A stretch of 64,000 nt of DNA from positions 8,269,001 through 8,333,000 of the forward strand of contig JBBMNZ010000035.1 in assembly GCA_037954325.1 (NCBI GenBank), read 5' to 3'. The translations under genes and the position numbers were made by a program. Shown piece after piece: positions 27,654 to 38,425 of this stretch (position 1 is its first letter; every line of letters starts with the position of its first letter). This DNA comes from Fistularia commersonii. Taxonomy: Eukaryota; Chordata; Actinopteri; Syngnathiformes; Fistulariidae. The notes below the pieces were generated by a model. That model searched no databases. It was not told the DNA's origin and saw nothing but the letters and a program-made list of their open reading frames with translations.

Positions 27654-27706
27654 ATGGATGGATGGATGGATGGATGGATGGATGGATGGATGGATGGATG
27701 GATGGA
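27654..27706. repeat. GGAT tetranucleotide array
   Basis: About 13 perfect units. In this window a GGAT array also terminates the LINE-B copy at 48,400-48,850, so this may be the tail of an otherwise lost retroposon. Confidence 0.9.
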
Positions 27707-28146
27707 AAAGGCAATATGACGAAAGAGTCATAGGACAAGTGCCGTGATGTCTGAGATTGTTCAAGTTGTATCTGCCGTGACTCCAATTTGGATGCGTCTA
27801 AATCTGTCATTCCCTCCAGAATCATCTTTTCATCATCATTTTAGCCTTTGAGTGATCTTCTGAATTGCTTATTTGATTTCATTTCTTTATCGTGTATCAT
27901 TATATTTTTTCTTTTTCTCGTAGCTCCCTCACTCTCTGTATTGTCTGTGTTTTGTGCACAAGTTCTCTCAAAGGATTCAGAGAAAGGCGGATTAATGAAG
28001 CTCTTTGGAATTCATGGGATCCGCCAAACTCCGGGCTCTACTGCACATGCTCTGCCATTCCATAATTTAGGACTAGGCCTTATTTTATTTTTTTTTTTTT
28101 AGGTTTGTTTCTTTTTAGCCTCCTTCAGCTGCCACCTTATCATGTT

Positions 28147-30310
28147 TGAGGGGTTTGCGCATCCCAGTGATCCTAGCACCTTGTCAGCTTTATGGACCTG
28201 GCAGTGGTCACCAAAGGAAAACAGATCCCAGGAGAGGGACCAGACAAAGCATGGCTCACAGAACCCCCTATGGTGAAGAAAGCAATTGGACCCTCTTTTC
28301 ACCTGCCTGGATGCAAGTCACCGGAGCCAGGCCTGAGGGCAGGGGTGGGGCTCGATGGTGAGCGTCTTGTGGCCGGGCCTGCACCTTTGGGGCTCAGCCG
28401 GGCACAGCCTGAATGGACAACATGGGTCCCTCTTCCCCTGGGCTCACCACCCATAGGATGGGCCAAGGGACTCTTGGTACATGGAATGTCACCTCAGGTT
28501 GAGAAGGAGCCCAAGCTGATGCCCAAGGGTGAGAGATTCCCACTGGATATAGTCGGACTCACCTCGACGTAAGCCATGTGGTCTGGAACCAGGCCCCTTG
28601 AGAGGGGCGGGACTCTCTTTTTCTTCTGGAGTTGTCCTTGGGAAGAGGCGCTGGGCAGATGTGGGCATATTGATTGCCCCCCAACTCAACGCCTGTACAT
28701 TGAAGTTCCCCCCAGTGGACAAGAGGGTAGTCTCCCTACACCTTCAGGTGGGGGGACAAGTTCTGACTGTTATTTGCAGTAGTGCGCCCAACAGCAGTTC
28801 AGTTTACCCATCTTTCCTGGGGTCCCTAGAGGGGTCCCTAGAGTGCTCTCCTACTGGGGTCTTCCTTGTTCTACTGGCGGCTTGAAAGCGAGTGATTGGG
28901 AGGAACCCAGATCTGAACCCAAGCAGTGTGTCGTTATTGGACTTTTGTGCTTGCTAGGGATTGTCAGTAACAAACACCATGTTCAGGCATAAAGGTGTCC
29001 ATATGTACACTTGGTATCAACGAACCTTAGGCAGCAGTTCTCTGATTGACCGTGTGGTCATGTCGTCAGACCTGGGGCCACATGTCCTGGACTCTTGGGT
29101 GAAGAGAGGGGCGGAGCTGTCAACTGATTACCTCCTGGTGATGAGCTGGCTCCGATGGTGAGGGAGGATCCTGGACCTGGCAGACCGAAACAAAACATGT
29201 AGGTCTGCTGGGAACGTCTGGCAGAGTCTCCTGTCAGAAGGAGTTTCAACTCCCACCTCCACCAGAGCTACCACCACTTTCCGAGGGAGGTGGGGGACAT
29301 TGTGTGCGAATGGGCCATGATCCGTGCTTCCATTGTCGAGGTGGCGGAGTGGAGCTGCAGCCATAAGGCAGTCAGCGCCTGTTGGGGCAGCAACCCTTGA
29401 ACCGCTAGTGGACTCCAGCGGTGAGGGATGTCCTCAAACTAAAGAAGGAGTCCTATTGGGCCTTTCTGGCCTGTGGGGCTCCGAAGGCAGCTGACAGGTA
29501 CCGGCAGGCCAAGTGGCATGTGGCTTCATTGGTCTCTGCAAAAACTTGGATGTGGGAGGAGTTTGGGGAAACCATGACGAAGGACTTCCAAAGGGCTTTA
29601 AGGAGATTCTGGTCCACCATCCAGCAGCTTAGGAGGGGAAAGCAGTGCTCTGTCAACACTGTGTACAGAGGGAGTGTGGCGCTGCTGACCTCAGCTCAAG
29701 ACATTGTAGATCAGTGGATCAACAATGGTGGCTGTACTTCAAAAACCTCCTCAATCCCATCGGAACACCTTCCAATATGGAAGGAGCTTCCGGACTCTAG
29801 AGCCAGTTGTAAATTGAATTTTTTTCCTGTGAGAGTAGGACTCCGCCAGGGCTGAATGTGCAGGATGAGGATCAGCACCTCCAAATCTGAGACCATTGTG
29901 CTCAACCAGAAACGGGTGGAGTGCCCACTGCGATTTGGGGAAGAGGTCCTACCCTGGAGGAGAGGAGGAGTTCAAGTATCTCGGGGTCTTGTTCACGAGT
30001 GAGGGAAGGATGGAATGGGAGATCAACAGGCGGATCACTGCAGTGTCTGCAGTTATGCAGACCCGTCGTGATGGCTCATGGCACCCACCCTCACCCATGG
30101 TCACAAGCTGTGGGTAGTGACCGAAAGAATGAGATTGCGGATACAAGCGGCCAAATGAATTTTCTCCACATGGTGGTTGGGCTCTCCCTTAGAGATAGGG
30201 TGAGAAGGAGGCCATCCGAGAGGGGCTCAGAGTAGAGTCACTGCTCCTAGGTATACAGAGAAGTCAGAATAGGTGGCTCGGGAATCTGGCTGCCCACAGT
30301 CTCAGAACAC
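28147..30310 (+). mobile_element. LINE-B: 5' region, endonuclease and deleted RT
   Basis: Non-LTR retrotransposon with a GC-rich 5' leader (GTTTGAGGGGTTTGCGCATC). Endonuclease-like pieces lie at about 28,560-29,160 (LDIVGLTST, FPPVDKRVVSLHLQVGG, SDLGPHVLDSWVKRGAELST) and a linker region at about 29,420-29,750 (LKKESYWAFLACGAPKAADR). At about 29,800 it jumps to VGLRQG, so most of the RT is deleted. The RT C-terminal part follows (YLGVLFTSEGRMEWEINRRI at about 29,969-30,028). Multiple stops. Clade not resolved. Confidence 0.82.
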
Positions 30311-30318
30311 CACATGTA

Positions 30319-30612
30319 CAGTACTGTCTCAGAAAATTAGAATATTGTGATACGGTTCTTTATCTTCTGTAATGCAATTAAAAAAACAAATAATACTTTT
30401 TTGTGATATTTTAATATTTTTGAATAGGATTTTTGAGTGTTCTTCAGATGTAAGCCATAATCAGCAATATTAAAATAATAAAATGCTTGCAATATTTGCA
30501 ATATCAGTTGATTTGTAATGAATCCTGAATGTATGACATTTTTGTTTTTGTAATTGCATTACAGAAGATAAAGAACTTTATCACAATATTCTAATTTTCT
30601 GAGACAGTCCTG
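30319..30612. mobile_element. Fold-back MITE, Tc1/mariner type
   Basis: 294-bp element flanked by TA on both sides (30317-30318, 30613-30614). Long inverted repeats of about 65 bp start CAGTACTGTCTCAGAAAATT on the left and CAGGACTGTCTCAGAAAATT on the right (reverse complement). The interior is short and AT-rich with no coding capacity. It is one of the best-delimited insertions in the window. Confidence 0.85.
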
Positions 30613-30624
30613 TAGATATTTCTT

Positions 30625-31030
30625 TTCCTCTTGGTAGTTTGTATCTGGTGTGAGATAATGGTTGCATGTTCTAGAAAAAGCATTTATCTGCCTTCTGCTC
30701 TGAGGTGTTGATGTAGTTGTTTTTCTGCAGAAATGCTGAGTCTTTGGGCTGCAATGCTGAAGAAAATCTTTCCTTCCACATTCAGTAGACTTATCTGGTG
30801 GAGTTGATTGAGGGTTGAAGAGTTCTTCTCTTTTGGAATTAGGATGCCGTTCGCCATACCTTAGGCATGATGTCTTTTTTCCATGCCACCTTCATTAGCT
30901 TACAAAGGAACTTCAAGATGCCTGGCGTGTTCTGAGAGAGAGTCTCTATACGCCTTTGAGCCCAGGAGCTGATGCTGTACTTGCCCGCCTTCTCCTTTTT
31001 GTAGCATTGAAAGGCACTGCTTGACACCTC
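30625..31030 (-). mobile_element. LINE-C reverse transcriptase fragment
   Basis: The minus strand reads SQNTPGILKFLCKLMKVAWK, then MPKVWRTAS. After a frameshift it continues GILIPKEKN, LLNVEGKIFFSIAAQRLS and EHATIISHQIQT, a typical RT N-terminal and finger-region pattern, distinct from LINE-A and LINE-B. Sequence at 31,360-31,810 on the same strand may be more of it. Confidence 0.7.
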
Positions 31031-31234
31031 AACACCTTACCTTTCCACTCTTTCTCTCTTTCACAAGCTGCTCAATCTTTTGCTGTCCCCTGGATCTGGC
31101 CTTTCCCTTCACTCCGAATCTCTCCATGCCATATCTGTTGATGGTCTGTTATATACCCCCTCTTCCTTTCAGACCCTCTAGAAGATGGACAACCTGGAGG
31201 CTGTGGTGAGTAGACTGCCACTGGGCTTCATCCA

Positions 31235-31353
31235 AATTTACATTACAGTCATTTGCAGATGCTTTTAACCAAAGCATCTTACCGTGGAGATGCCGGGGAT
31301 TGAATCCAGGACCTCATACATGCGAAGCATGCGCTGTACCGAGTTACATATAT
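31235..31353 (-). mobile_element. SINE with tRNA-Ala(CGC)-derived head
   Basis: The minus strand from 31353 to 31285 closely follows a tRNA-Ala: anticodon stem-loop GCATGCTTCGCATG with anticodon CGC at 31324-31322, a T-arm-like GGATTCAATCCC, and a 3' end GGCATCTCCA. The 5' acceptor strand is decayed and the D-loop has a deletion. The continuation (AAGATGCTTTGGTTAAAAGC) is a widespread teleost SINE tail, so this is a retroposon rather than a tRNA gene. Confidence 0.7.
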
Positions 31354-32230
31354 GGTTTGCTCTTCCTCTGAGGAAGTAGTGGCCAATGTTTGGGTAAGCT
31401 CTTGGTAAGCTCTTTCTGGAACTATTTTCTACCCTGGTGGATCTTGAGACCCTTGTCCGATGTAATCTTTTTACAGCCACGGATACAACTTTGTAGCATG
31501 TGTCTTGCCAGCGCTGTTCACAAGCTGCCATACTGATCATCTGTGTCGTTGTTTCTGTTCAGAGGTCTGTTTCCATGTGGTCGATCAGTGAGTCATATTC
31601 CTCCCCCGACTCAGGGTGTAATTTTTCCTCTGTTTTTTTTTCGTAGCAACGGGTGGGTGGATCCGAGCCATTGTATTATGACTGGTTCCTGCCGACAAGG
31701 GTAGCTAGCCCATGGTCTGTTCCCTCCTGTCATGCTGTCATCAGGTCTTTCCCTGGTTGATAGCTGCTCTTTCACAGCAGTCACTGGTTTCAAACCGGAA
31801 TTCCGAATGCTTGCTTGGACTAAAATCCCTCTTGTTTAAAAAAAGGAATTAAACACACAGACACAAATTGATGATGATGAATATTATCACAGGTGTGTGG
31901 TTGCACAGGGTTGCCGGGGCTGTGTGAAGTTTCATATTTTGCTTTTTCTGTGGTCCAAACCCATCTCCAATTCTGTCAGAAGACTTACAAGAGCAGGAAG
32001 TGCTCAGTTTCCTTTTTTTTTTCCAGTTTCATCCAGCTGATTCCTTCCCTACTTGGTTTTTACCATCAAACATTGTTTCATGTGGTCCCTCGCTCTTTGT
32101 GCAGTGAAATGTCTCTGAAGAGATGAAATATTAACCTGCGTCTGCCTCTTAGAAAAGCTGCAGTACACCTGGGCCTTGTGGTGCTTTTTAGTTGGTTGGA
32201 GATTAAAGGGGGCCAAGGTAGAAACTACGT

Positions 32231-32267
<37 letters not shown>

Positions 32268-33869
32268 ACACTCACACACACTTCCCTTTCTGAGGGAAGC
32301 TGCACCTTTGATGTATCGGGACCCTCTGTGCCCATGTAAGGCTGAGTGTTAGATGAAATGGGAACAGGTTTGATTCGGTGAAGGGGGGAATTTCACTGAC
32401 ATCCAGCCGACCCCGTCCCAGCCATGCAGAAGGTATTTAAGTGTGAGTTGCTAGCCGTGCATGTTGCCTTCGCATTGTTCAAAGACCTTGAAGTACACTT
32501 GGTCTTTAAAAGCCTGTGAATAGAATGGCTTCATGCTTTGCTTTGAAATTTAAAAAAAAAAATATTAACCCAAACAATACAACGCATATGATCAAGAGTT
32601 TTGTCTAATCTGATTCATCACATACCAATTTATTATCCCAGTGACTTTTGTGACGTCAGTAAATATCAGTGTTTATAACAGTATTATTCTAACTTGATAT
32701 GATTGATTGATTCAAGGGATATTCCTTTGATTTAAAGGATTTGAACCTGAAAGTAGTAAAAGTGATCAATCGGTTGTCTGAAATGTTATCTTTGGTTATC
32801 TTGTTTTCATAAATATTTTCTTTTTTCACCACAGAGGCTTTTGACATTAGGTTTGACAGCAAGTTTGACTGTGTTACTGAAGATGACACACACAGGAAGG
32901 CACTGGGAGAGTTGGAACCAAAATAACAATGTTTATTACACCCAACAAAGGGAGAAAGAGCATTGTGGTGTTTTTGTTTCTAGGGAAACTGGATAGAAAA
33001 CATATTTTTGCCCTCAAACTAAGGGATCTCAGGCACTGATGATCAAAGATTCTTATCATTTTCCATTCCTGTGGGTTGAGAATCTGTGTGTTTCCCATTG
33101 GTTTCTACACGAGCAAAGATTGAATGAGACTGCGGATGAATTGGCTGGAGCTGCATGTTATCCATAAACAAAGTCTGAATCGCATCCCCGGAGTTGTGTT
33201 GAGTTGTGTTGTAATGTCTATCTGCTGCTCTCAGCATTTCACTGGTGAGCTGAAGTGGAAACTGGAAAGTTAAGATGTGACATTGAATCACAGTGTGAGA
33301 TGCATTATGTTCGGCAAGAGCGGACAAAATGCGTAGCCTGTGGACAATCCTTGTCAAATTTTCTTCTCGTGGCAACTAGATTTCGACTGGTTTGGGAAGA
33401 ATTCATGGGTTTTCATTTTCCAGCATTGCATTTAAAGGCGTCCACACTTGCGCACACACAAACACAAAGCATCAACTCAGCCTCTGGTCAGTTTAAACTT
33501 CAGTGCTTCTTTTGCGTCCCATTTTCAATTGTTGTAGTGATGACCGTTGTTTTTTAGAAAATGAAAACGGAAGAACGACTAGCTCAAATGAGGCAGTACA
33601 GAGAGTGAGCGTTGAGCCGTCGGAGAATATAATCGTCAAAAAGCTTTATGTTTCACCTGGGAGTCGATAAAGTGGAATCCAAACAAAGAATTAAATGGGA
33701 ACTGTACTTCTTGATGTTAATAAGTGTTTTCTCTTCACAGTTTCTTTGCTGCTCCCACTTGAAAAAAAAACTTTTGCCCTGGTGAATTGATATGTGTGTT
33801 TTTTGGAAAATTTTGTGAGTAGGAAGCCCCTGCAATAAATACATCTTCGTGAGGTAGAGATAAATGCAG
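31354..33869. other. Intergenic, no host gene recognised
   Basis: 31,360-31,810 may be a decayed 5' portion of LINE-C (minus). An AC microsatellite lies at 32,234-32,280. The remainder is AT-rich, with no recognisable coding frame. Confidence 0.5.
32234..32280. repeat. AC microsatellite
   Basis: (AC)n with CC and CTC interruptions near the right end. Confidence 0.9.
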
Positions 33870-36045
33870 ACGGTTTTGTCAGGAAGGGCATCTAGCGTAA
33901 AACTTGTGCCAAAACCAAACATGCGTATTGAACCTAGGAATTTCAAACCAGATCTGTCAAGGCCCGGGTTAACAACAACTACCATCGGTGCCTATAACCT
34001 ACAGGGTACCAGTGGACATTGGGGTACTGTGGGTTGAAGAAGGAGAGATTTTAAGTTGTACTATCATGGTACTGACAGAGAAATGGAATTGGGGTTGTCT
34101 TGAAGAAGAAGTTTGTGAGGAATGTTCTGGAGGTGACAAGAACGTCAGACGGACTTATGCGTCTGAAACTGGAAATTGAAGGTGTAGTGAATCCTTTTAT
34201 CCTGAAAAGACAGGAACATAGGGTGACTTATAAGAACAGAGGTAGGAGCACGCAGGTAGCCTACATCTTGTGCAGACGAGGTAACCTGAAAGAGATCGGT
34301 GACTGCAAAGTAGTTGTAGGTGAGAGTGTAGCCAGACAGCATAGGATGGTGGTTTGGATGAGTCTGGCTACAAGGAAGATCAAGAGGACAAAGGCAGAGG
34401 AGAGGACAAAGTGGTGGACGCTGAAAAAGGAGGCGTGTTGTGTGGCTGTCAGGGAGGAATTGAGAAAGACTCTGGGTGGTCAGGGAGAGCTTCCAGATGA
34501 CTGGACAACTAGTGCTAATGTGATCAGGGGGACAGGTAGGAGAGTACTTGGTGTGTTGTCTGGAAGGAAAGTAGATAAAGAGACTTGATGGTGGAATGAG
34601 GAAGTGCAGGAGTGTATACAGAGAAAGTGGTTAGCAAAGAAGAAGTGGGAAACGGAGAGATCTGAAGAGAACAGAGAGAAGCACAGGGATATACAGTACA
34701 AGGAAAAGATAGCGGTAGAAAAGGCAAAACAAAGGGTGTATGATCACTTGTATGCTCGGTTGGAAAGTAAGTAGGGAAAGAATTTCTTTTGTAGATTAGC
34801 AAAACAGAGAGATAGAGATGGAAAGGATGTACAGCAGGTCCGGGTGGTTATGGACAGGGAGGGAAATGTATTGACAGATGCTTGAAGAGTGATGGGAAGA
34901 TGGAAAGAGTACTTTGAAGAGCTGATGAATGAGGAAAATGAGAGGGAGGTAAGGGTAGAAGAGGTGACTATTGTAGGCCACAAAGTAGCAAAGATGAATA
35001 AAAGTTAAGGATGGATGGCATTGAAGAGGATGAAGAGTGGAAAGGCAGTTGGTCCTGATGATATACCTGTGGAGGTATGGAAGTATCTATGAGAGGCAGC
35101 GGTAGAGTTTCTGCCTAGATTATTCAACGGGTTCTTTGACAGTGAGAAGATGCCTGAGGAATGGAGAAGAAGTGTGATGGTGTCTATTTTTAAGAATAAG
35201 CGGGGTGTCCAGAATTGCGGTAGACAGATAAAATTGATGAGCCATACAATGAAGCTATGGGAAAGAGTAGCGGAAACTAGACTGAGAGTAGAATTTATAA
35301 ACTTTCAGCATTTATAAACAGCAGTATGGCTTTATGTCTAGAAAGAGTACTACAGGTGCAGTATGTGCTTTGAGAATGCTAATAAAGAAGTACAGAGAAG
35401 GCCGGAAGGAGCTGCATTGTGTTTTTCTATACCGAGAAAAAACATACAACAGGGTGCTGAGAGAGGAACTCCGCTATTGTATGAGGAAGTCTGGAGTGGC
35501 AGAGAAGTATGTTCGACTGGTGCAGGACATGTATGCTAGCTGTGAGACAGTGGTGAGGTGTGCTGTAGCTGTGAAAGAGAAGTTCAAGGTGTAGGTGGGA
35601 CTCCATCAGGGATCAGCTCTGAGCCCCTTCTTGTTTGCTGTGGTGATGGACAGGCTGACAGATGAGGTTACACAGGAATCTCCATGGACCATGATGTTTG
35701 CAGATGACATTGTGATCTGTAGTGAGAGCAGGGAACAGGTTGAGGAAAATCTTGAGGTAGAGGTATGTTCTGGAAAGGAGAAGGATGAAGGTTAGTCGCA
35801 GCAAGACACGGTCATGTACAGAGGAGGGATAGTGAATATATTGGTAAAAGGATGCTGGAATTGGAGCTGCCATGCAGAAAATCTAGTGGAGGACCAGAGA
35901 ACATTTATCGATGTAGTGAGAGAAGATATGAAGGTAGTTGGTGTGAGAGGGGAGGATACAGAGAATAGGGTTTGATGGAGAAGGTCGATTCGCTGTGGCG
36001 ACCCCTGAAGGGAAAAGCCGAAAGGAAAAAGAGGAAGAAGAAGAA
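33870..36045 (+). mobile_element. LINE-A, longest copy: part endonuclease, RT, 3' end
   Basis: The 5' leader starts about 33,876 (GTCAGGAAGGGCATCT). An AP-endonuclease remnant follows (KLEIEGVV, a deletion, then HRVTYKNRGRSTQVAYILCR and the DCKVVVGESVARQHR block, 34,100-34,360). A connector (DDWTTSANVIR, KEYFEELMNEENERE) leads to RT with GKAVGPDDIPVEVW (35,040-35,080), the GLHQGSALSPFLFAVVMDRL block (35,598-35,660) and MMFADDIVI (35,691-35,720). It ends in the family 3' terminus CGCTGTGGCGACCCCTGAAG and an A/G-rich tail. There are several stops and frameshifts, and the endonuclease is largely deleted. An RTE-like clade is suspected but not proven. Confidence 0.85.
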
Positions 36046-37204
36046 GATGGAAGCCCCTGCAAGTGACACTGGTTTTCAGTCGCAGTGTGTTCAGCAGAAA
36101 TGTCATTTCAAAGCCAGGACAGGTCACAGCACCGCTGTGCTCCACTCATTCATCTACATGATGGTCACTCTTTGCCCCGGTTAAGTGGCAAGGAGATGAC
36201 AAGTGCTCCTTGGAGGAGGCGTGAACATGAGGAAAGAGAAGAAAAAGGGATTTTTTAATGAATCAAAGAGCGCGGTACTACCTGCGGTTAAGGGGGAAGG
36301 GATTTTTTTTCTTTTATTGACTGCCATAGAGGTATCAGAGCAGTAATTGGTGAGAGGTAGTGGGAAAAACCTGCAGGGAGTCAGTTTGTCTTTTACCTCA
36401 CATGCACCTGTCTCACCCTCTTCAGCAGAGCATACAACTTTGCTTCATACAACTGCAGCATGAATGGAATATTTTTTATTAACTCTTTCTCATTTTAAGG
36501 ATTCGGTGTTGTCAAAACTTGTCTCAAAGTCACCAGGCCAACAACTAATGCCATTCACTTCTGTGAGAACGATTTTTTAACAATTTCAGATAATTTATTT
36601 TGTTTCGGCAAACATAATTCTTATATTTGCCTACTATTGTATGCCAGTGAAGATAAATGGATGCACCAAATAGGAGTTATGTAATATAGTAATATGAGAA
36701 ATATAGTAATATGCATATACTTTTTTTTCTGAGGAGTCGGAATTTCATAACTCTCAAGATCAGTGTAAGCCAGCACTGCTAAATTTTAGTTTGCAAGTCA
36801 GATTTAATGTTAAAATTAAATGGTCTCAATCTCAACCTTAATCCTGAGTTTTACCCGAGCACCAAACATTTAAATATAGCAAAACTGAAATGCATTTAAT
36901 TTTTGACTACAGTGAGTTATGTATAACTGAGGCCAGTTCAGTTAAGGATATACAACGTAACCCTCTTCCTCTGACAGACCTGAGAGAATACCGCCTTTTT
37001 TCAAAGTTCCTGTCTGTCCTTTCTCACCGTCTACTTTCATTTGAATCTTTTATTTTGGCTCCTTTTTTGTTCCCAAGGTTCTGTATTGTCATTTATTTAT
37101 TTCTGTTTTCATTTTTCATGGGGGCAACCACATCCACAATATGTTTCAGAGACAATTTCCCACAAACACTCGAGGTGACTTCGCTGGTTTCAAAACAATA
37201 GAGC
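36046..37204. other. Intergenic, no gene recognised
   Basis: AT-rich with no recognisable repeat or coding frame. Confidence 0.55.
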
Positions 37205-37321
37205 AGGTCATAGACAGGGAGGTAGGAAGGCAAGGAGGGATGAAGGGGAAATGGAAGGGAGGGAGGTAAGTAGGTAGGCAGGCTGGCAGGCATGGAGGTA
37301 GATAGGTGAGGAGGGAGGCGT
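37205..37321 (+). repeat. GGWAGG-rich purine array, left part
   Basis: Degenerate tetra- to hexanucleotide purine repeat (GGTAGG, GGAAGG, GGAGGG). It continues at 38,165-38,425 after an 825-bp interruption. Confidence 0.75.
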
Positions 37322-38147
37322 GCAATGTTCCCTCTAATTTTTCATATGTCCGGGCATACAGACAACCTCTGAGCACACTGAGGACCACTGTGAGCAACAT
37401 TAGATTTGCACGCTGTGACCACACATCCATATTTTTCCATCAGAAAACTCACTCACTACTTTAGCTCCGTTGCATGTTTTGCAGAGCAGACCTTTCTCAC
37501 TCGAAAAAGAAAAACTCTCACCCAGTTTCACCGCTTGTTCTTCTATTTGCATATACTCCGACAGTCATCCCAACTTCAAAGAAACGCTTTTTTTTTTTTT
37601 ACTTCGGTTTGGTGAGTGGACGTATCACATTCACTGCTCGTTTTGCCATAATAAGGAGTTAGCATGTTAGCATTAGCATCACTTAACCCCGCCACACTGT
37701 TATTATTATTATATAACGTGCATGGGCAGTGCACGTGCGCAAATTCTGTCAATGCCGTGATTGGCTGCGTAGCGTAATTGCAGCGTATCGTACGATTGGC
37801 TGGACACCTGCCACTCACTGAGTTACAAAGTAAAATTATACTAGAAAAAAATGTTAATTTATATCTTGTTATGAGGTTTTGTAAGAATGTGTAAAACTTT
37901 GTTAAGGAACTTGTTCTAATAAATGTTCAAAAGAGAAAGAGGAAAATAAATAAATAAATAAATAAATAAATGCAAAAAAAAATTAAATAAGCAATGATGC
38001 TGGATAGTGTATTAGAAAAAAAAAAAAAAGTTATATATCTAATTAATTTGCAGTTCGCTCACTGCACTGGATCCTTTTCTTGTGCGCTGAGAGCGTGCGA
38101 GTGCTACGTATTAGCGCAGCTTAGAGGGAACATTGGAGGGAACATTG
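37322..38147. mobile_element. Inverted-repeat DNA element in the purine array
   Basis: The left end reads CAATGTTCCCTCTAA and the right end TTAGAGGGAACATTG, a perfect 15-bp terminal inverted repeat. The last 12 bases are followed by a second copy of GAGGGAACATTG. The interior has an AAAT repeat (37,944-37,972), two CCAAT-type motifs (ATTGGCTG, about 37,759 and 37,795) and no transposase. Target duplication unclear; hAT-like by general form only. Confidence 0.65.
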
Positions 38148-38164
38148 TACTGAAGAGACTGGGC

Positions 38165-38425
38165 AGACAGGAAATATGTAAACTAAGGTGGATAGGTTGG
38201 TAGTGAGTGTGGTGGTAGGTAGGTGTGCATGATAAGGAGATTTGTTATGCAGGTAGGGATGGGGGTAGGTTCTGGAGGTAGGTTGGAAGGGAAGGCAGTA
38301 AAGAGGTGGGGAGGGAGGAAGTAAGGCTTGTACGTAGGGAAGGAGGTAGGGATGTAGGATGGAAGGGAGATAGACCGAAAGGAAGGAAGGTGGATCGGAA
38401 GGTAGGTAAGTAGTGAGGGAGGTAA
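38165..38425 (+). repeat. GGWAGG-rich purine array, right part
   Basis: Same degenerate repeat style as 37,205-37,321, with GGAAGG and GGTAGG units. Confidence 0.75.

Larger units (their letters stand above)
22321..28146. other. Intergenic or intronic stretch, one candidate exon
   Basis: No recognisable protein family. It contains a splice-bounded candidate exon at 24,619-24,679, a long TG repeat after it, a TC run near 26,172-26,188 and a GGAT array at 27,654-27,706. T runs lie at 23,372-23,383 and 28,088-28,100. Confidence 0.5.

Noticed and set aside
27654..27706. CRISPR-like regular array
   Set aside because: It is a simple GGAT microsatellite with no spacers, in a vertebrate genome.
31160..31206. 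35-bp segment with a CTTTCAG acceptor and a GTGAGT donor
   Set aside because: Very short, without recognisable protein, and embedded between LINE-C and SINE pieces; probably repeat-derived.
31285..31353. Functional tRNA-Ala gene
   Set aside because: The 5' acceptor strand no longer pairs with the 3' end and the D-loop is deleted. A SINE tail replaces the expected T-run terminator.
32785..32810. TCTTTGGTTATCT matching the first 13 bases of miR-9
   Set aside because: No complementary arm follows within hairpin distance, so no miRNA precursor can form.
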